A stretch of DNA of 64,000 bases. It comes from Stieleria tagensis. GTDB taxonomy: Bacteria; Planctomycetota; Planctomycetia; Pirellulales; Pirellulaceae. Numbering within the stretch: the stretch's first letter is position 1; each line of letters opens with the position of its first letter. The position numbers were made by a program, and so were the translations under genes. Of the stretch, positions 27,840-36,888 are shown piece after piece. The notes under the pieces are model-generated. The model was not told the origin of the DNA. It saw only the letters and a program-made list of their open reading frames with translations, and made no database searches. The DNA lies in the NCBI RefSeq assembly GCF_024129865.1, contig NZ_JAMYFE010000086.1:62001-126000 (forward strand), given 5' to 3'.

Positions 27840-29129
27840 ATGTTTGCCGCAAACCTGCTGGCCAAGAAACGTGACGGACTGTCGCTGAACGACGACGAAA
27901 TTCGATTCTTGATTGACGGATTTTGCCAGGGAACCGTTGCCGATTACCAGATGTCCGCGCTGGCGATGGCGATCTGCCTGCAGGGGATGACGCCGGAAGA
28001 AACCGCGTCCTTAACCCGTGCGATGCGAGACAGTGGCGATGAGTTTGACCGCCAGGTTTCGGCACAAACGCCGCGTGTGGACAAACACAGCACCGGCGGG
28101 CTGGGCGACAAGGTCTCGTTGATTCTGGCCCCGCTGCTGGCCGCCTGCGGCGCCCATGTGCCGATGATCAGCGGGCGGGGGCTGGGACTGACCGGCGGAA
28201 CGTTGGACAAATTGGAATCAATCAATGGTTTCCGAACCGATCTGGCCGCCCCACAATCTGACAAAGTGCTGCGTGATGCTGGGGCATTTATCGTGGGTGC
28301 CAACGAGCGCATCGCCCCAGCCGACCGCCGACTGTACGCACTGCGCGACGTGACGGCGACCGTCGAATCGGTAGCATTGATCACCGCCAGCATCCTCAGT
28401 AAGAAACTCGCCGCCAGTCTGGATGCGCTGGTGATGGATGTCAAAGTCGGTTCGGCGGCCTTTATGAAGACGCCCGAGCAAGCCCGCGAATTGGCCACAT
28501 CGCTGCAACGTGTCGGCGCCGCTGCTGGGCTACCAACCTCGGTCCTGCTTTCGGACATGGATCAACCACTCGGGCAAGCCGTGGGCAATGCGATCGAAGT
28601 CAACGAAGCGGTGGCGATCCTGGAATGCCGCAGTGATTTGAGTCCCGCAACGATGCGGGTCCGCGAACTAACCCTGGCACTCGGTGCATCCTTGTTGACG
28701 ACAGTGAAACTGGCGGCGGATGCGGACGATGCCACCCGCCAATTGACCACGGCACTTGATAGCGGTGCCGCGCACGAGCGTTGGATGGCGATGGTCGATG
28801 CGCAAGGTGGCCGCTGGAACGGCGACCTGCCATTGGCACCCCAGCGGGTCATCCACGCCGACCGCGACGGATACGTCAGTGCACTGGACTGTCATCAAAT
28901 CGGTTCCACCATTGTCTTGCTCGGTGGGGGACGACAACGGGTCGGCGATTCGATCGACCCGGAAATCGGTATCGCGGCACTGGTCCAAATCGGCGACGCG
29001 GTGCAACGCGGCCAGCCCCTTTTGAGATTGCATTGCCACCGGCCCGATCAGAATGATTATGTTAAACGATTGCAGCACGCCGTCGTCTTGGCAGAGAGCC
29101 CGGTCCAGCCACGACCATTGCTGTTGTGA
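27840..29129 (+). CDS. Pyrimidine-nucleoside/thymidine phosphorylase
   Basis: A 429-residue glycosyltransferase-3-type enzyme, cleaving thymidine or uridine with phosphate to the base and (deoxy)ribose-1-phosphate. The family signature SGRGLGLTGGTLDKLE is present, with the phosphate-binding DKHSTGGLGDKVSL and the N-terminal FLIDGFCQGTVADYQMSALAMA. The C-terminal alpha/beta lobe is complete. Gene symbol is left open because deoA and pdp cannot be separated reliably. First gene of a salvage operon with cytidine deaminase. Confidence 0.93.
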   Translation: MFAANLLAKKRDGLSLNDDEIRFLIDGFCQGTVADYQMSALAMAICLQGMTPEETASLTRAMRDSGDEFDRQVSAQTPRVDKHSTGGLGDKVSLILAPLLAACGAHVPMISGRGLGLTGGTLDKLESINGFRTDLAAPQSDKVLRDAGAFIVGANERIAPADRRLYALRDVTATVESVALITASILSKKLAASLDALVMDVKVGSAAFMKTPEQARELATSLQRVGAAAGLPTSVLLSDMDQPLGQAVGNAIEVNEAVAILECRSDLSPATMRVRELTLALGASLLTTVKLAADADDATRQLTTALDSGAAHERWMAMVDAQGGRWNGDLPLAPQRVIHADRDGYVSALDCHQIGSTIVLLGGGRQRVGDSIDPEIGIAALVQIGDAVQRGQPLLRLHCHRPDQNDYVKRLQHAVVLAESPVQPRPLLL

Positions 29130-29183
29130 TCATTGGCTTGTGTTCGTTCCGCCGTGTCCTATTCTCCTCCGTTTTGTTCGCTG

Positions 29184-29597
29184 ATGACTGAGCTGAAATC
29201 GCGTGAGATTGATCGTTTGGTTCGTGCCGCCTGTGAAGCACGTGACCAGGCCTATGCACCCCATAGTCATTTTTATGTGGGGGCAGCACTGTGGATCAAC
29301 GGGGGCGAGATTGTGACCGGATGCAACGTCGAAAACGCCAGTTACTCGTTGACGATTTGTGCCGAGCGTGTCGCCGCAGCCACTGCGGTCGCACAGGGCC
29401 ACCGGGACTTTGTTGCCATCGCCATCGCCAGTGTCGGCGGCGTGAAACCCTGCGGTGCCTGCCGCCAGTTTCTGTCGGAATTTGGCGCGGACCTGCAAGT
29501 CGTGATGACGGACGTCTTGACCGGGACTCGACAGATCCGCCAATTGTCCTACCTCTTGCCCGACGCCTTTGACGCCTCACGATTACCGGTGACATGA
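29184..29597 (+). CDS. cdd: Cytidine deaminase
   Basis: A 137-residue zinc enzyme deaminating cytidine and deoxycytidine to uridine and deoxyuridine, which the phosphorylase encoded upstream can then cleave. Zinc and proton-shuttle motifs: NVENASYSLTICAER (Cys and Glu) and PCGACRQ (two Cys). The length matches the homotetrameric short form. ATG 29184 is preferred; the in-frame codon at 29133 would add 17 residues of unusual sequence. The stop overlaps the next gene by 4 bases (ATGA). Confidence 0.95.
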   Translation: MTELKSREIDRLVRAACEARDQAYAPHSHFYVGAALWINGGEIVTGCNVENASYSLTICAERVAAATAVAQGHRDFVAIAIASVGGVKPCGACRQFLSEFGADLQVVMTDVLTGTRQIRQLSYLLPDAFDASRLPVT

Positions 29598-31012
29598 ATC
29601 CGTCTCTGCCTTTGTGTTTGCCATTCGCCACACTGTGTCTCGCATCGTGTTTTCTCGGGCTCGCAGCCAACCAAGCGGCGGGCGCTGATCCACACTTTGA
29701 ACTCACTGCTGCGCCCAGCCCCGTCGACAACCCGCTCAAAGGATTGGTGCCCTACGCTGCTCCGGAACCAGGCCGATTCCCACACAGCATGGAATTCAGC
29801 TACCTGCCACTGAGCGATTTGATGGTGGGTAAAGACCAATTCGATTGGCAACCGATGGAATCGTTGCTGGACAAAATCGCGTCCCGTGGAAATCAAGCGG
29901 TGGTGCGAATCTACATGGAGTATCCGGGGCACGATGAGGGCATCCCCGAGTTCCTGGAAACGCAGGGGATGAAGGTTCACCAGTACACCAATACCAACAC
30001 GGCGCCCTTCCCACCCAAGACCGTGCGGACGCCGGACTACGAAGACGCCGGATTGCGAACAGCACTGCAAGACTTCATCCGTGCCTTTGGCGCAAACTAC
30101 GATGGCGATCCACGACTGGCCTACGTGACAGCGGGATTGCTCGGCACTTGGGGCGAATGGCATACCTACCCCCGAAATGAACTTTGGGCCAGCAAACAAA
30201 CCCAACAACTGGTGCTCGACGCCTACGCGGCTGCTTTCACAGACACCCCGATCTTATTGCGTTACCCGGCGGGGCCGGATCACGGCTATCAAGCGGAAAA
30301 CGCCTCGCGCCCGTTCGGCTATCACGACGACTCCTTTTCCTGGGCGACGATCGAAACGGGGCGGCGAGAAGACGATTGGTTTTATATGCCGGCGTTGAAA
30401 TCAGCCGGTTCCGCGGCAATCGACAAATGGAAAACGCAACCGATCGGTGGTGAAATCCGCCCCGAGGTCTGGGGCAAAATCTTTGACAAACGCACCGAGT
30501 GGCCACCGCAGGCACAGAGCTTTCATGATTGCGTCAGCGCCACCCACGCCAGTTGGTTGATGGACACCGGCATGTTTCGCGAAGCGGCGTCGCCGCAACG
30601 ATTTCAACGTGCCGAAACCGAAGTGCGACGCATGGGATACGACCTGCATCTTCGCAGTGCAACGTTTTCGATCGACCCGTCACAGTCGACCTGTCAACTG
30701 AAACTGGAACTGATCAATCAGGGTGTCGCACCGTTCTACGCAAACTGGCCCACCGAAATTGCCTGGGTCGACAGCCACGGCAGCATCGCCGCGCGTCAGA
30801 TCGCGCCGGGACTGGCCATGCGAGGTCACCTGCCAGACAACGCCCCCCATGAACTGAAGGCGTCGCTAACAACGACCGGCCTGTCGGGCGACTACACGGT
30901 GCTGCTAAGAGTCGTGCACCCGTTGACCAATGGCAAACCGTTGCGGTTTGCCAACGCCGAACAAGATCAAACCCAACCCGGTTGGATCACACTAGGGAAA
31001 ATCGGGTTCTGA
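29594..31012 (+). CDS. Secreted DUF4832-type protein
   Basis: A 472-residue exported protein (signal peptide about 1-30, MNPSLPLCLPFATLCLASCF through AAGA). The body resembles the DUF4874/DUF4832 pair: NPLKGLVPYA near the start, a TIM-barrel-like region with GLLGTWGEWHTYP (Glu residues placed as in glycoside hydrolases), and a C-terminal beta domain of Ig/CBM type (LKLELINQGVAPFY, then GDYTVLLRVVHPLTNGKPL). Carbohydrate-related activity is an inference from the fold. It overlaps cdd by 4 bases, an odd partner for nucleoside salvage. Confidence 0.75.
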   Translation: MNPSLPLCLPFATLCLASCFLGLAANQAAGADPHFELTAAPSPVDNPLKGLVPYAAPEPGRFPHSMEFSYLPLSDLMVGKDQFDWQPMESLLDKIASRGNQAVVRIYMEYPGHDEGIPEFLETQGMKVHQYTNTNTAPFPPKTVRTPDYEDAGLRTALQDFIRAFGANYDGDPRLAYVTAGLLGTWGEWHTYPRNELWASKQTQQLVLDAYAAAFTDTPILLRYPAGPDHGYQAENASRPFGYHDDSFSWATIETGRREDDWFYMPALKSAGSAAIDKWKTQPIGGEIRPEVWGKIFDKRTEWPPQAQSFHDCVSATHASWLMDTGMFREAASPQRFQRAETEVRRMGYDLHLRSATFSIDPSQSTCQLKLELINQGVAPFYANWPTEIAWVDSHGSIAARQIAPGLAMRGHLPDNAPHELKASLTTTGLSGDYTVLLRVVHPLTNGKPLRFANAEQDQTQPGWITLGKIGF

Positions 31013-31023
31013 AATTTGAATCG

Positions 31024-31045
31024 ACACTCACCGCCTAGTGAGTGT
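31024..31045. terminator. Bidirectional hairpin overlapping the end of sodN
   Basis: ACACTCAC (31024-31031) and GTGAGTGT (31038-31045) form a perfect 8-bp stem with a 6-base loop. The right arm and loop include the last codons and stop of the Ni-SOD gene. It sits between two convergent genes and has no clear U-run on either side. Confidence 0.5.
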
Positions 31046-31496
31046 GCTCGAAATCCGGTTCTTTGCCTTCGTAGGCTCGGTACAGGTCGAAGATTGATTT
31101 TTCCAGGGCTTTGGCTGTGGCCGGGTCAGCCGACTGCTTGCACTTCATTGCAGCGACCATCACCGTGTGGGCAGCGACCAAAGTCTTGGCATAGTTTTCG
31201 CTATCCGGTTTGATTCGCTGTGCCATGAAGTAGGCTGCGATCGTATTTTGGATGTTTGTCGCGTGATCTTCTTTGGTCGTCACCCACCGCGCCGATTGGT
31301 TGATGGCCTGAGCCGACATCTTGCCTTCGGCGATGGCGTTGATTTCCAATTGCGCTTTGGAAATCGTGTGTTCGTCTTCGAGCATCTGCTCAAATCGCAG
31401 CTGGTCGCTGTAGATACCACAAGGAACTTGGCAGTGGGCCATTGCCATCGATGCAGTCATCATCAGCGCGAACGCGGCAGTCAAAAATCGGGTCAT
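31035..31496 (-). CDS. sodN: Nickel superoxide dismutase
   Basis: A 153-residue protein that would convert superoxide to hydrogen peroxide and oxygen. The nickel hook HCQVPCGIY follows immediately after a signal peptide (MTRFLTAAFALMMTASMAMA), so cleavage after AMA would expose His1, with Cys2 and Cys6 as thiolate ligands, exactly the arrangement of Ni-SOD. The rest is the four-helix-bundle domain with NTIAAYFMAQRIKPDS. Unlike Streptomyces or cyanobacterial Ni-SOD, which have a short propeptide cut by SodX, this one has a classical Sec signal and no sodX is adjacent, so it is probably periplasmic. Confidence 0.93.
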   Translation of the reverse strand: MTRFLTAAFALMMTASMAMAHCQVPCGIYSDQLRFEQMLEDEHTISKAQLEINAIAEGKMSAQAINQSARWVTTKEDHATNIQNTIAAYFMAQRIKPDSENYAKTLVAAHTVMVAAMKCKQSADPATAKALEKSIFDLYRAYEGKEPDFEHTH

Positions 31497-31737
31497 GTCA
31501 CTCTCTCATCAAGTTGGTTGATAGCTTTCGACAAAACGAACTCGACGGGCAGATCAACGCGAATCCATTGATTCGGATCACTCCGTCGGGTTGAGACGCC
31601 TGGGATTATAGACGTCGGCAAGACATCCGGCAGCCGATCCGGAGCTGCCGCCGCAATTTTAATACGATCGCTTGGTTTACAATGGCGTCGTCGGCTATTG
31701 CAACGGATCGATTCCTCTCACCTCAAGACCTTTCGAA

Positions 31738-33726
31738 TTGTTTCAACACGGAATTTTCCGCATTCTGGCGGCTGCTCCCAAATTGGTCGTCGCCAATCCG
31801 GCGGCCAATGCGACGGCGATTGAATCGCTAATCGAATCGGCCGATGCCGACTTGATCGTATTGCCAGAACTGGCGTTGACCGGATACACCTGTGGTGATC
31901 TGTTTGCCAGCGACGCCCTGCTCAATGCCACCGCCACCCAGCTGGTGCGGATTGCCCGCTGTAGCGAAGGACGCCGGTCAGTGGTGATCGTTGGTCTACC
32001 GCTGGTCGTACAAGATTCGTTGATGAACGTGGCGGCAGTGATTGCGGACGGAGAAATCGCCGGCATCGTTCCGAAAACATTCTTGCCGACCTATCGAGAG
32101 TTTTACGAAGGCCGTCATTTTCGTGCTTCGGGCCCGGCGGATCCTGAAACGGTGTCAATCGATCGCCAAGAAATCCCCTTCGGCACCGATTTGCTGTTCC
32201 CGGTCGGTCCCGCCGTGATCGCCGTCGAAATATGCGAGGACCTGTGGACGCCGATCCCGCCCAGCAGCAGCGCGGCGGTGGCCGGTGCCAATGTGTTGGT
32301 GAATCTGTCGGCCAGCAACGAAACGGTGGGCAAAGCCGCTTGGCGTCGGGATCTGATTCAATCTCAATCAGGACGCTGCATCGCGGCCTATGCCTATGCA
32401 TCATCCGGCCCTGGTGAATCAACATCCGATCTTGTGTTCGGCGGACATTGCTTGATCGCCGAGAACGGGACATTGCTGGGCCAGTCGCGACGTATCGGCG
32501 ATGGGTTGTCACCCGAATGGATCGAGCAGACATCGATCCAATGCGACATCGACCTGCAGCGGTTGGCACACGATCGCCGTGTCGTCGGATCATTCGATGA
32601 CGCCGCCGAAGAACTGGAAACGCAATACCGACGCATCGATTTGCTTGAGGGCGGGGACGAACGAAGCGCTCCGATACAACTCCTTCGTCACGTCGATGCG
32701 CATCCCTTTGTGCCCAGCGAATCCGCTGAACTACAACATCGCTGCGCAGAAATCTTTGCAATTCAGTCGGCAGGACTGATCAAACGCTTGTCCTGTCTGC
32801 CGAAATCGACGCCCCTGGCGATCGGCATTTCCGGGGGACTCGACAGCACATTGGCACTTCTGGTGGCTCTCAAAGCGGTCGATGCAGCCGGTTGGCCGCG
32901 CAGCGCGATTCACGGGATCACGATGCCCGGTTTTGGCACGACCGACCACACTCGCAGCAGTGCCGACCAGTTGATCGAACAGACCGGCATCCGCGGTGAT
33001 TGCATCGACATTCGCCAACTCTGTCTAGACACGTTTCATTCCCTCTCGCACCAGCCGTTGGGCATTGCGATCGATGCATCCACAACGGCCGAATCGCTGC
33101 AGACCGAGTTGAATCAATTGCCCGATGATGCGGCCGATCTGACCTTTGAAAATGTCCAAGCCAGGATCAGAACGATGCTGTTGATGAATCGGGGGTTCAC
33201 CTTGGGCACCGGCGACATGAGTGAGCAAGCGTTGGGATGGGCGACTTACAATGCCGACCACATGTCGATGTACAACGTCAACACATCGATCCCCAAGACA
33301 CTCGTTCGGTTCCTGGTTCGCTACGCTGCCGATCACTTTTTTGAAGGACAATTGAAAGATCTGTTGCACCGCGTCGCCGACACGCCGATCTCGCCTGAAT
33401 TGTTACCCCCGTCGGCTGATGGCCATATTCGACAGAACACCGAATCCGCCATCGGTGCCTACGAACTACACGATTTCTTTCTCTACCATTTTGTTCGCAA
33501 CGGGTTCACTCGCGAAAAAATCCTGTACCTCGCTGCCCAGGCGACTTTCGAGCAGGACTACGATTCGGACACCGTGGCGGACACACTGGACGTGTTCATC
33601 CGGCGATTCTTTCGCAACCAGTTCAAACGCAACTGTGTTCCCGACGGTCCCAAAGTCGGCTCGGTCAGTTTGTCGCCTCGCGGCGATTGGCGAATGCCCA
33701 GCGATGCCGATGGCACCGCGTTTTAA
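31738..33726 (+). CDS. nadE: Glutamine-dependent NAD+ synthetase
   Basis: A 662-residue two-domain enzyme making NAD from deamido-NAD with glutamine-derived ammonia. The nitrilase-type glutaminase domain has its triad: Glu in LPELALTGY, Lys in VPKTFLPTY, Cys in VEICEDLW. The synthetase domain has the ATP loop SGGLDST and GTGDMSEQALGWATYN. I chose TTG at 31738, giving MFQHGIFRILAAAP, because this start (M-hydrophobic-x-HGF-R-AAA) is the usual N-terminus of this NadE group; the open frame extends to 31672 without family-like sequence. Single gene. Confidence 0.92.
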   Translation: MFQHGIFRILAAAPKLVVANPAANATAIESLIESADADLIVLPELALTGYTCGDLFASDALLNATATQLVRIARCSEGRRSVVIVGLPLVVQDSLMNVAAVIADGEIAGIVPKTFLPTYREFYEGRHFRASGPADPETVSIDRQEIPFGTDLLFPVGPAVIAVEICEDLWTPIPPSSSAAVAGANVLVNLSASNETVGKAAWRRDLIQSQSGRCIAAYAYASSGPGESTSDLVFGGHCLIAENGTLLGQSRRIGDGLSPEWIEQTSIQCDIDLQRLAHDRRVVGSFDDAAEELETQYRRIDLLEGGDERSAPIQLLRHVDAHPFVPSESAELQHRCAEIFAIQSAGLIKRLSCLPKSTPLAIGISGGLDSTLALLVALKAVDAAGWPRSAIHGITMPGFGTTDHTRSSADQLIEQTGIRGDCIDIRQLCLDTFHSLSHQPLGIAIDASTTAESLQTELNQLPDDAADLTFENVQARIRTMLLMNRGFTLGTGDMSEQALGWATYNADHMSMYNVNTSIPKTLVRFLVRYAADHFFEGQLKDLLHRVADTPISPELLPPSADGHIRQNTESAIGAYELHDFFLYHFVRNGFTREKILYLAAQATFEQDYDSDTVADTLDVFIRRFFRNQFKRNCVPDGPKVGSVSLSPRGDWRMPSDADGTAF

Positions 33727-33963
33727 CGATCACTGCGGAAGATCACTGCGTCTAAGTCGACTTGTGTGGATTCTGTTGGTTAGCGCAATCAATCCCAAAG
33801 GGATGCTCAGTCGATTCCATCCGATTGGCAGCGTTATTGGATTGCGGCCAGCGAAAATCAGAGCCGGGCGGGCATTTCCGGTTTGCCGCAGGGGTCTCGC
33901 TGGACGACGCCAAGTGATACGCCGGACGTATCGTTCGTCGTTCGACCAGCAAGGAAGCGACCA

Positions 33964-34818
33964 ATGCTCAGCAGATCCCCCCAAAAATTTCCGCGTGCAA
34001 ATTCGACTGCAAAACTCGCAGCCCTGTTATGCGTCCTAACCGGAACGGTTGACGCGGCAGAGACGGTGGCACCTTCCAAGCAAGCCACACAAATCGCCAG
34101 CCCGCCCTTTGCCGGAACCCCGTCGGCCGATCTGCAGATGCGGCCGAAGAAGAAAAACAACCACGTCGAAACAAGCAAGGCTCCGATCCGCCAGGGCCAG
34201 GTCCAAAGCAATCCGATGATCGGCAATCCCTTGGTCGCCGGGGCGCCACCAAAGTTACGTCGCTTCCGAATCGAGGATCGCCAGCCTTTGGTGCCGCTGG
34301 ACAGCTTGCTGCCGCAGGACGACGATGCCGCGGCGACGGTTCCCGCGGAACCCACCGTCAATCCGCCGGTGGCTGTGACAAACGATCAACAGGAATTCAG
34401 CAATCTGATCCGTGGCGCCGACACCGGTTCGCTGGCGATCGATCTGATCGGTCGGCATATGGAACGTGATGCGGATTCAGATGCCCCTGCGCTCCCGATC
34501 AAGCGTTTGTCGACCGACACCATTCCGATGCTGCCCCAGACCCATCAATACAGCAACGATGACCGGAGCGGTGAAACACCCATGAACGACGTCAGTGTGC
34601 ACATCGACATCGGCCCCGAATCCAAGTCCCCGATCACATTGCCCAGCCCCTATCGGCCCGACCCCACAGGAAAGTTGGGCATGCCGCTTGAAGTCAGCGA
34701 AATCCTGGCCGTCAATCGCGCTGAACAACCGCAACAAAAACGAACCGCTGATCAACCGCCACCGGTGACCACGCACACCAGCGGCATCCTCACCCGTTGG
34801 CTGAACCGAGTGCGATAA
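33964..34818 (+). CDS. Secreted hypothetical protein, low complexity
   Basis: I do not recognise this protein of 284 residues. ATG 33964 is preferred because AAGGA lies 8 bases upstream and a signal-peptide-like N-terminus follows (basic start, then LAALLCVLTGTVDAAE). The mature part is rich in P, A, D and Q, looks largely disordered, and has no catalytic motif. It ends in TRWLNRVR. It shares this style (signal peptide, proline-rich body) with the larger protein at 46.9 kb. Function unknown. Confidence 0.6.
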   Translation: MLSRSPQKFPRANSTAKLAALLCVLTGTVDAAETVAPSKQATQIASPPFAGTPSADLQMRPKKKNNHVETSKAPIRQGQVQSNPMIGNPLVAGAPPKLRRFRIEDRQPLVPLDSLLPQDDDAAATVPAEPTVNPPVAVTNDQQEFSNLIRGADTGSLAIDLIGRHMERDADSDAPALPIKRLSTDTIPMLPQTHQYSNDDRSGETPMNDVSVHIDIGPESKSPITLPSPYRPDPTGKLGMPLEVSEILAVNRAEQPQQKRTADQPPPVTTHTSGILTRWLNRVR

Positions 34819-34870
34819 AAACACTTAAAACCGCACATCACGATTGTTTTCGGGACGAGGCGGACGGCGT

Positions 34871-35608
34871 TTAGGCGTCGTAGCGGACCAGATACCAGCC
34901 TCGGCCCAGCGAAAGCGCGGACACCAAATCATGCTGATCTGCCAGCCCGCCGACGAACGATTGCGGACAGCTTGATTCAGGATGCCATTCGGCCCAGTCG
35001 CTCGACTGGTCGCCAACCAATTGCAATTTGATAGCCCCCGCCGGTGACCGCTCGACGGCGCTGACACAGACACCGTTCCCCGCCACTGCGGGTGATTGCA
35101 ACAAAATCAACGTCGTCGGTCGGCCAAAGGGATAGGCCATAAACGGCCCCATTTCCGCCAGGTTCCCATCGCGTAGTGGCCAATCAATTCGAAGCGGCGA
35201 AGCAATCGATTCCAACTGGTCAATCTGAGTGACCATGCGGATCCGCTTGCCCTGCCAAGCGACCCACCGATGGTGGTTTGCGATTGCGAACCACAGTGCC
35301 GCAATGGCCGTGATCGACAACAGTGTTTGCAGGGAAACGGACCGCGCGCCTTGGGTCGAGCGCATGACAAAACGCAGACAGATCCCTGTCATCGTGATCA
35401 TCGCCAGGGCCAATAGCACGATCAGCCCCGCCGGACGCTGCCAGCCGACATGGGCCGTCGCAGCATCCACCGCCGCCAGCGGCGAGACCAACAGCGATTC
35501 CAGTTGCCCCATCATCGGTTCAAACTGCAGATCAACCGCCGCCCACAACACAACGGTTGCCAGTGTACCGAGATGAACCCACCACAATGCGTTTCTGTGT
35601 CGCACCAT
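34871..35608 (-). CDS. Membrane protein of unknown function
   Basis: A 245-residue protein with three hydrophobic segments in the N-terminal half (about residues 10-27, 57-78 and 91-108) followed by a soluble C-terminal domain with no recognised motif. ATG 35608 lies 1 base past the stop of the upstream gene on this strand; a GTG at 35617 would overlap it by 8 bases. Both indicate an operon with the prenyltransferase-like repeat protein. Function unknown. Confidence 0.65.
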   Translation of the reverse strand: MVRHRNALWWVHLGTLATVVLWAAVDLQFEPMMGQLESLLVSPLAAVDAATAHVGWQRPAGLIVLLALAMITMTGICLRFVMRSTQGARSVSLQTLLSITAIAALWFAIANHHRWVAWQGKRIRMVTQIDQLESIASPLRIDWPLRDGNLAEMGPFMAYPFGRPTTLILLQSPAVAGNGVCVSAVERSPAGAIKLQLVGDQSSDWAEWHPESSCPQSFVGGLADQHDLVSALSLGRGWYLVRYDA

Positions 35609-35609
35609 T

Positions 35610-36752
35610 TCAATCACAATAGGCCAGTGCCATCAGCGCGAAACTGGTCGCCAAGTTCTTGTCGTTTTCGAACCAGCGTTCATTGGAGTTGGACCACGAA
35701 CCGTCTTCGTTCTGACGACTGGCGAGTTCCGCGACCAAATCCTTGCGCCAATCATGCTCACTGCCGTCGGATGCTTTGAGCGTCTTGATGCCAGCCGCTT
35801 TCATTGCGGCGGCAAAGGTGTGGTAGTAGTAATACAGACCGGCCGACCCCATACCTGGATTATTGGCGACGTCATAGTGGTCGGAAATCCATTGCACCGC
35901 GGCTTTGACACGGGGATCGTTGGATGTCAGCCCGGCAAAAATCATGCTTTTCAAACCGGTGTAGGTCATCGACCCATAGCTACGCAGACCTCCATTTGCG
36001 GTGTAGCGTTCTTCCGATGTGCTCGGATCAATTTTGGTGGTCGGGATTTCGTAATAGAAACCACCATCATTGACTTTGGCCGCAAACTGGGTGTCGTTGG
36101 CTGCGCTGTCCAGATTCTGGCAGCGTGATACGAATGCCAAGGCACGCTTGATCGCAGGGTCATCCGCAGCCGTTTCCGTCGCGCGCAGCGCTTCGATCAT
36201 ATAGCCGGTGTTGGACAAATCGGGACGCCCGGGGCCACCATAGCCGACACCGCCGTACCACGGATCAGCCGGATCACGCTTGGTGTCGCCGTACTGAATG
36301 TCTGTCACAAAGGCCTTGGCTCGCTGCAGCAGTTCGTTGTATCCCCCGTTCTTGTTGGCTTCGGCAAAACACAACATCGCGACACAGGTTTCGTAATTCC
36401 GCAGTCGCCCGTTGCCATAGATGCCGCCATCGGGCTTTACAAATCCTTCGAGCGCCTTCAATCCCTCGGCGACCATCGGATCACTGCTGTCGCGGCCGTT
36501 GCGCAGGGCCGAGGTGATCGCCAGGGCCGTGACACCGGGGCCCACGCGATCGGAAAACGTTCCGGCATCGGACTGCCCCGATTTCGCCAGATAGGCCAGG
36601 CCTTTGTCGACGACTTGCTGTCGCTGAATCTCGGTCTCAGATTGGGTGGCGGTTGCCGTTTCTTGGGCGACCACGCCGGCACTGGTCACGCAAATCAGCA
36701 CGGCTTGGACAAATAAACGCCGGTCGCGGCGGAAATTCCATCGTCGACTCAT
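35610..36752 (-). CDS. Prenyltransferase/squalene-cyclase-type repeat protein, secreted
   Basis: A 380-residue exported protein (signal peptide about 1-30, ending VVAQE). The body is an alpha/alpha barrel of squalene-cyclase-like repeats with QW-type motifs: DGGIYGNGRLRNYETCVAML, WYGGVGYGGPGRPDLSNTGY, then RQNEDGSWSNSNERWF. The cyclase DxDD motif is absent, so terpene cyclisation is unlikely; such proteins in planctomycetes are of unknown function. The start ATG 36752 has GAGGA 8 bases upstream, unlike TTG 36767. Confidence 0.8.
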   Translation of the reverse strand: MSRRWNFRRDRRLFVQAVLICVTSAGVVAQETATATQSETEIQRQQVVDKGLAYLAKSGQSDAGTFSDRVGPGVTALAITSALRNGRDSSDPMVAEGLKALEGFVKPDGGIYGNGRLRNYETCVAMLCFAEANKNGGYNELLQRAKAFVTDIQYGDTKRDPADPWYGGVGYGGPGRPDLSNTGYMIEALRATETAADDPAIKRALAFVSRCQNLDSAANDTQFAAKVNDGGFYYEIPTTKIDPSTSEERYTANGGLRSYGSMTYTGLKSMIFAGLTSNDPRVKAAVQWISDHYDVANNPGMGSAGLYYYYHTFAAAMKAAGIKTLKASDGSEHDWRKDLVAELASRQNEDGSWSNSNERWFENDKNLATSFALMALAYCD

Positions 36753-36888
36753 CGGGGGGATCCTCAATCAGCAAAAAAGGTACAGTTTCAGCCGACCACT
36801 CGGCTTGGGTAACCGATGAATGCACGCTCCGTACCAATCTCGCTGCGATCTATCCCGCGGTCGCCAGCAAACCCAGTCCGTTGGACGT

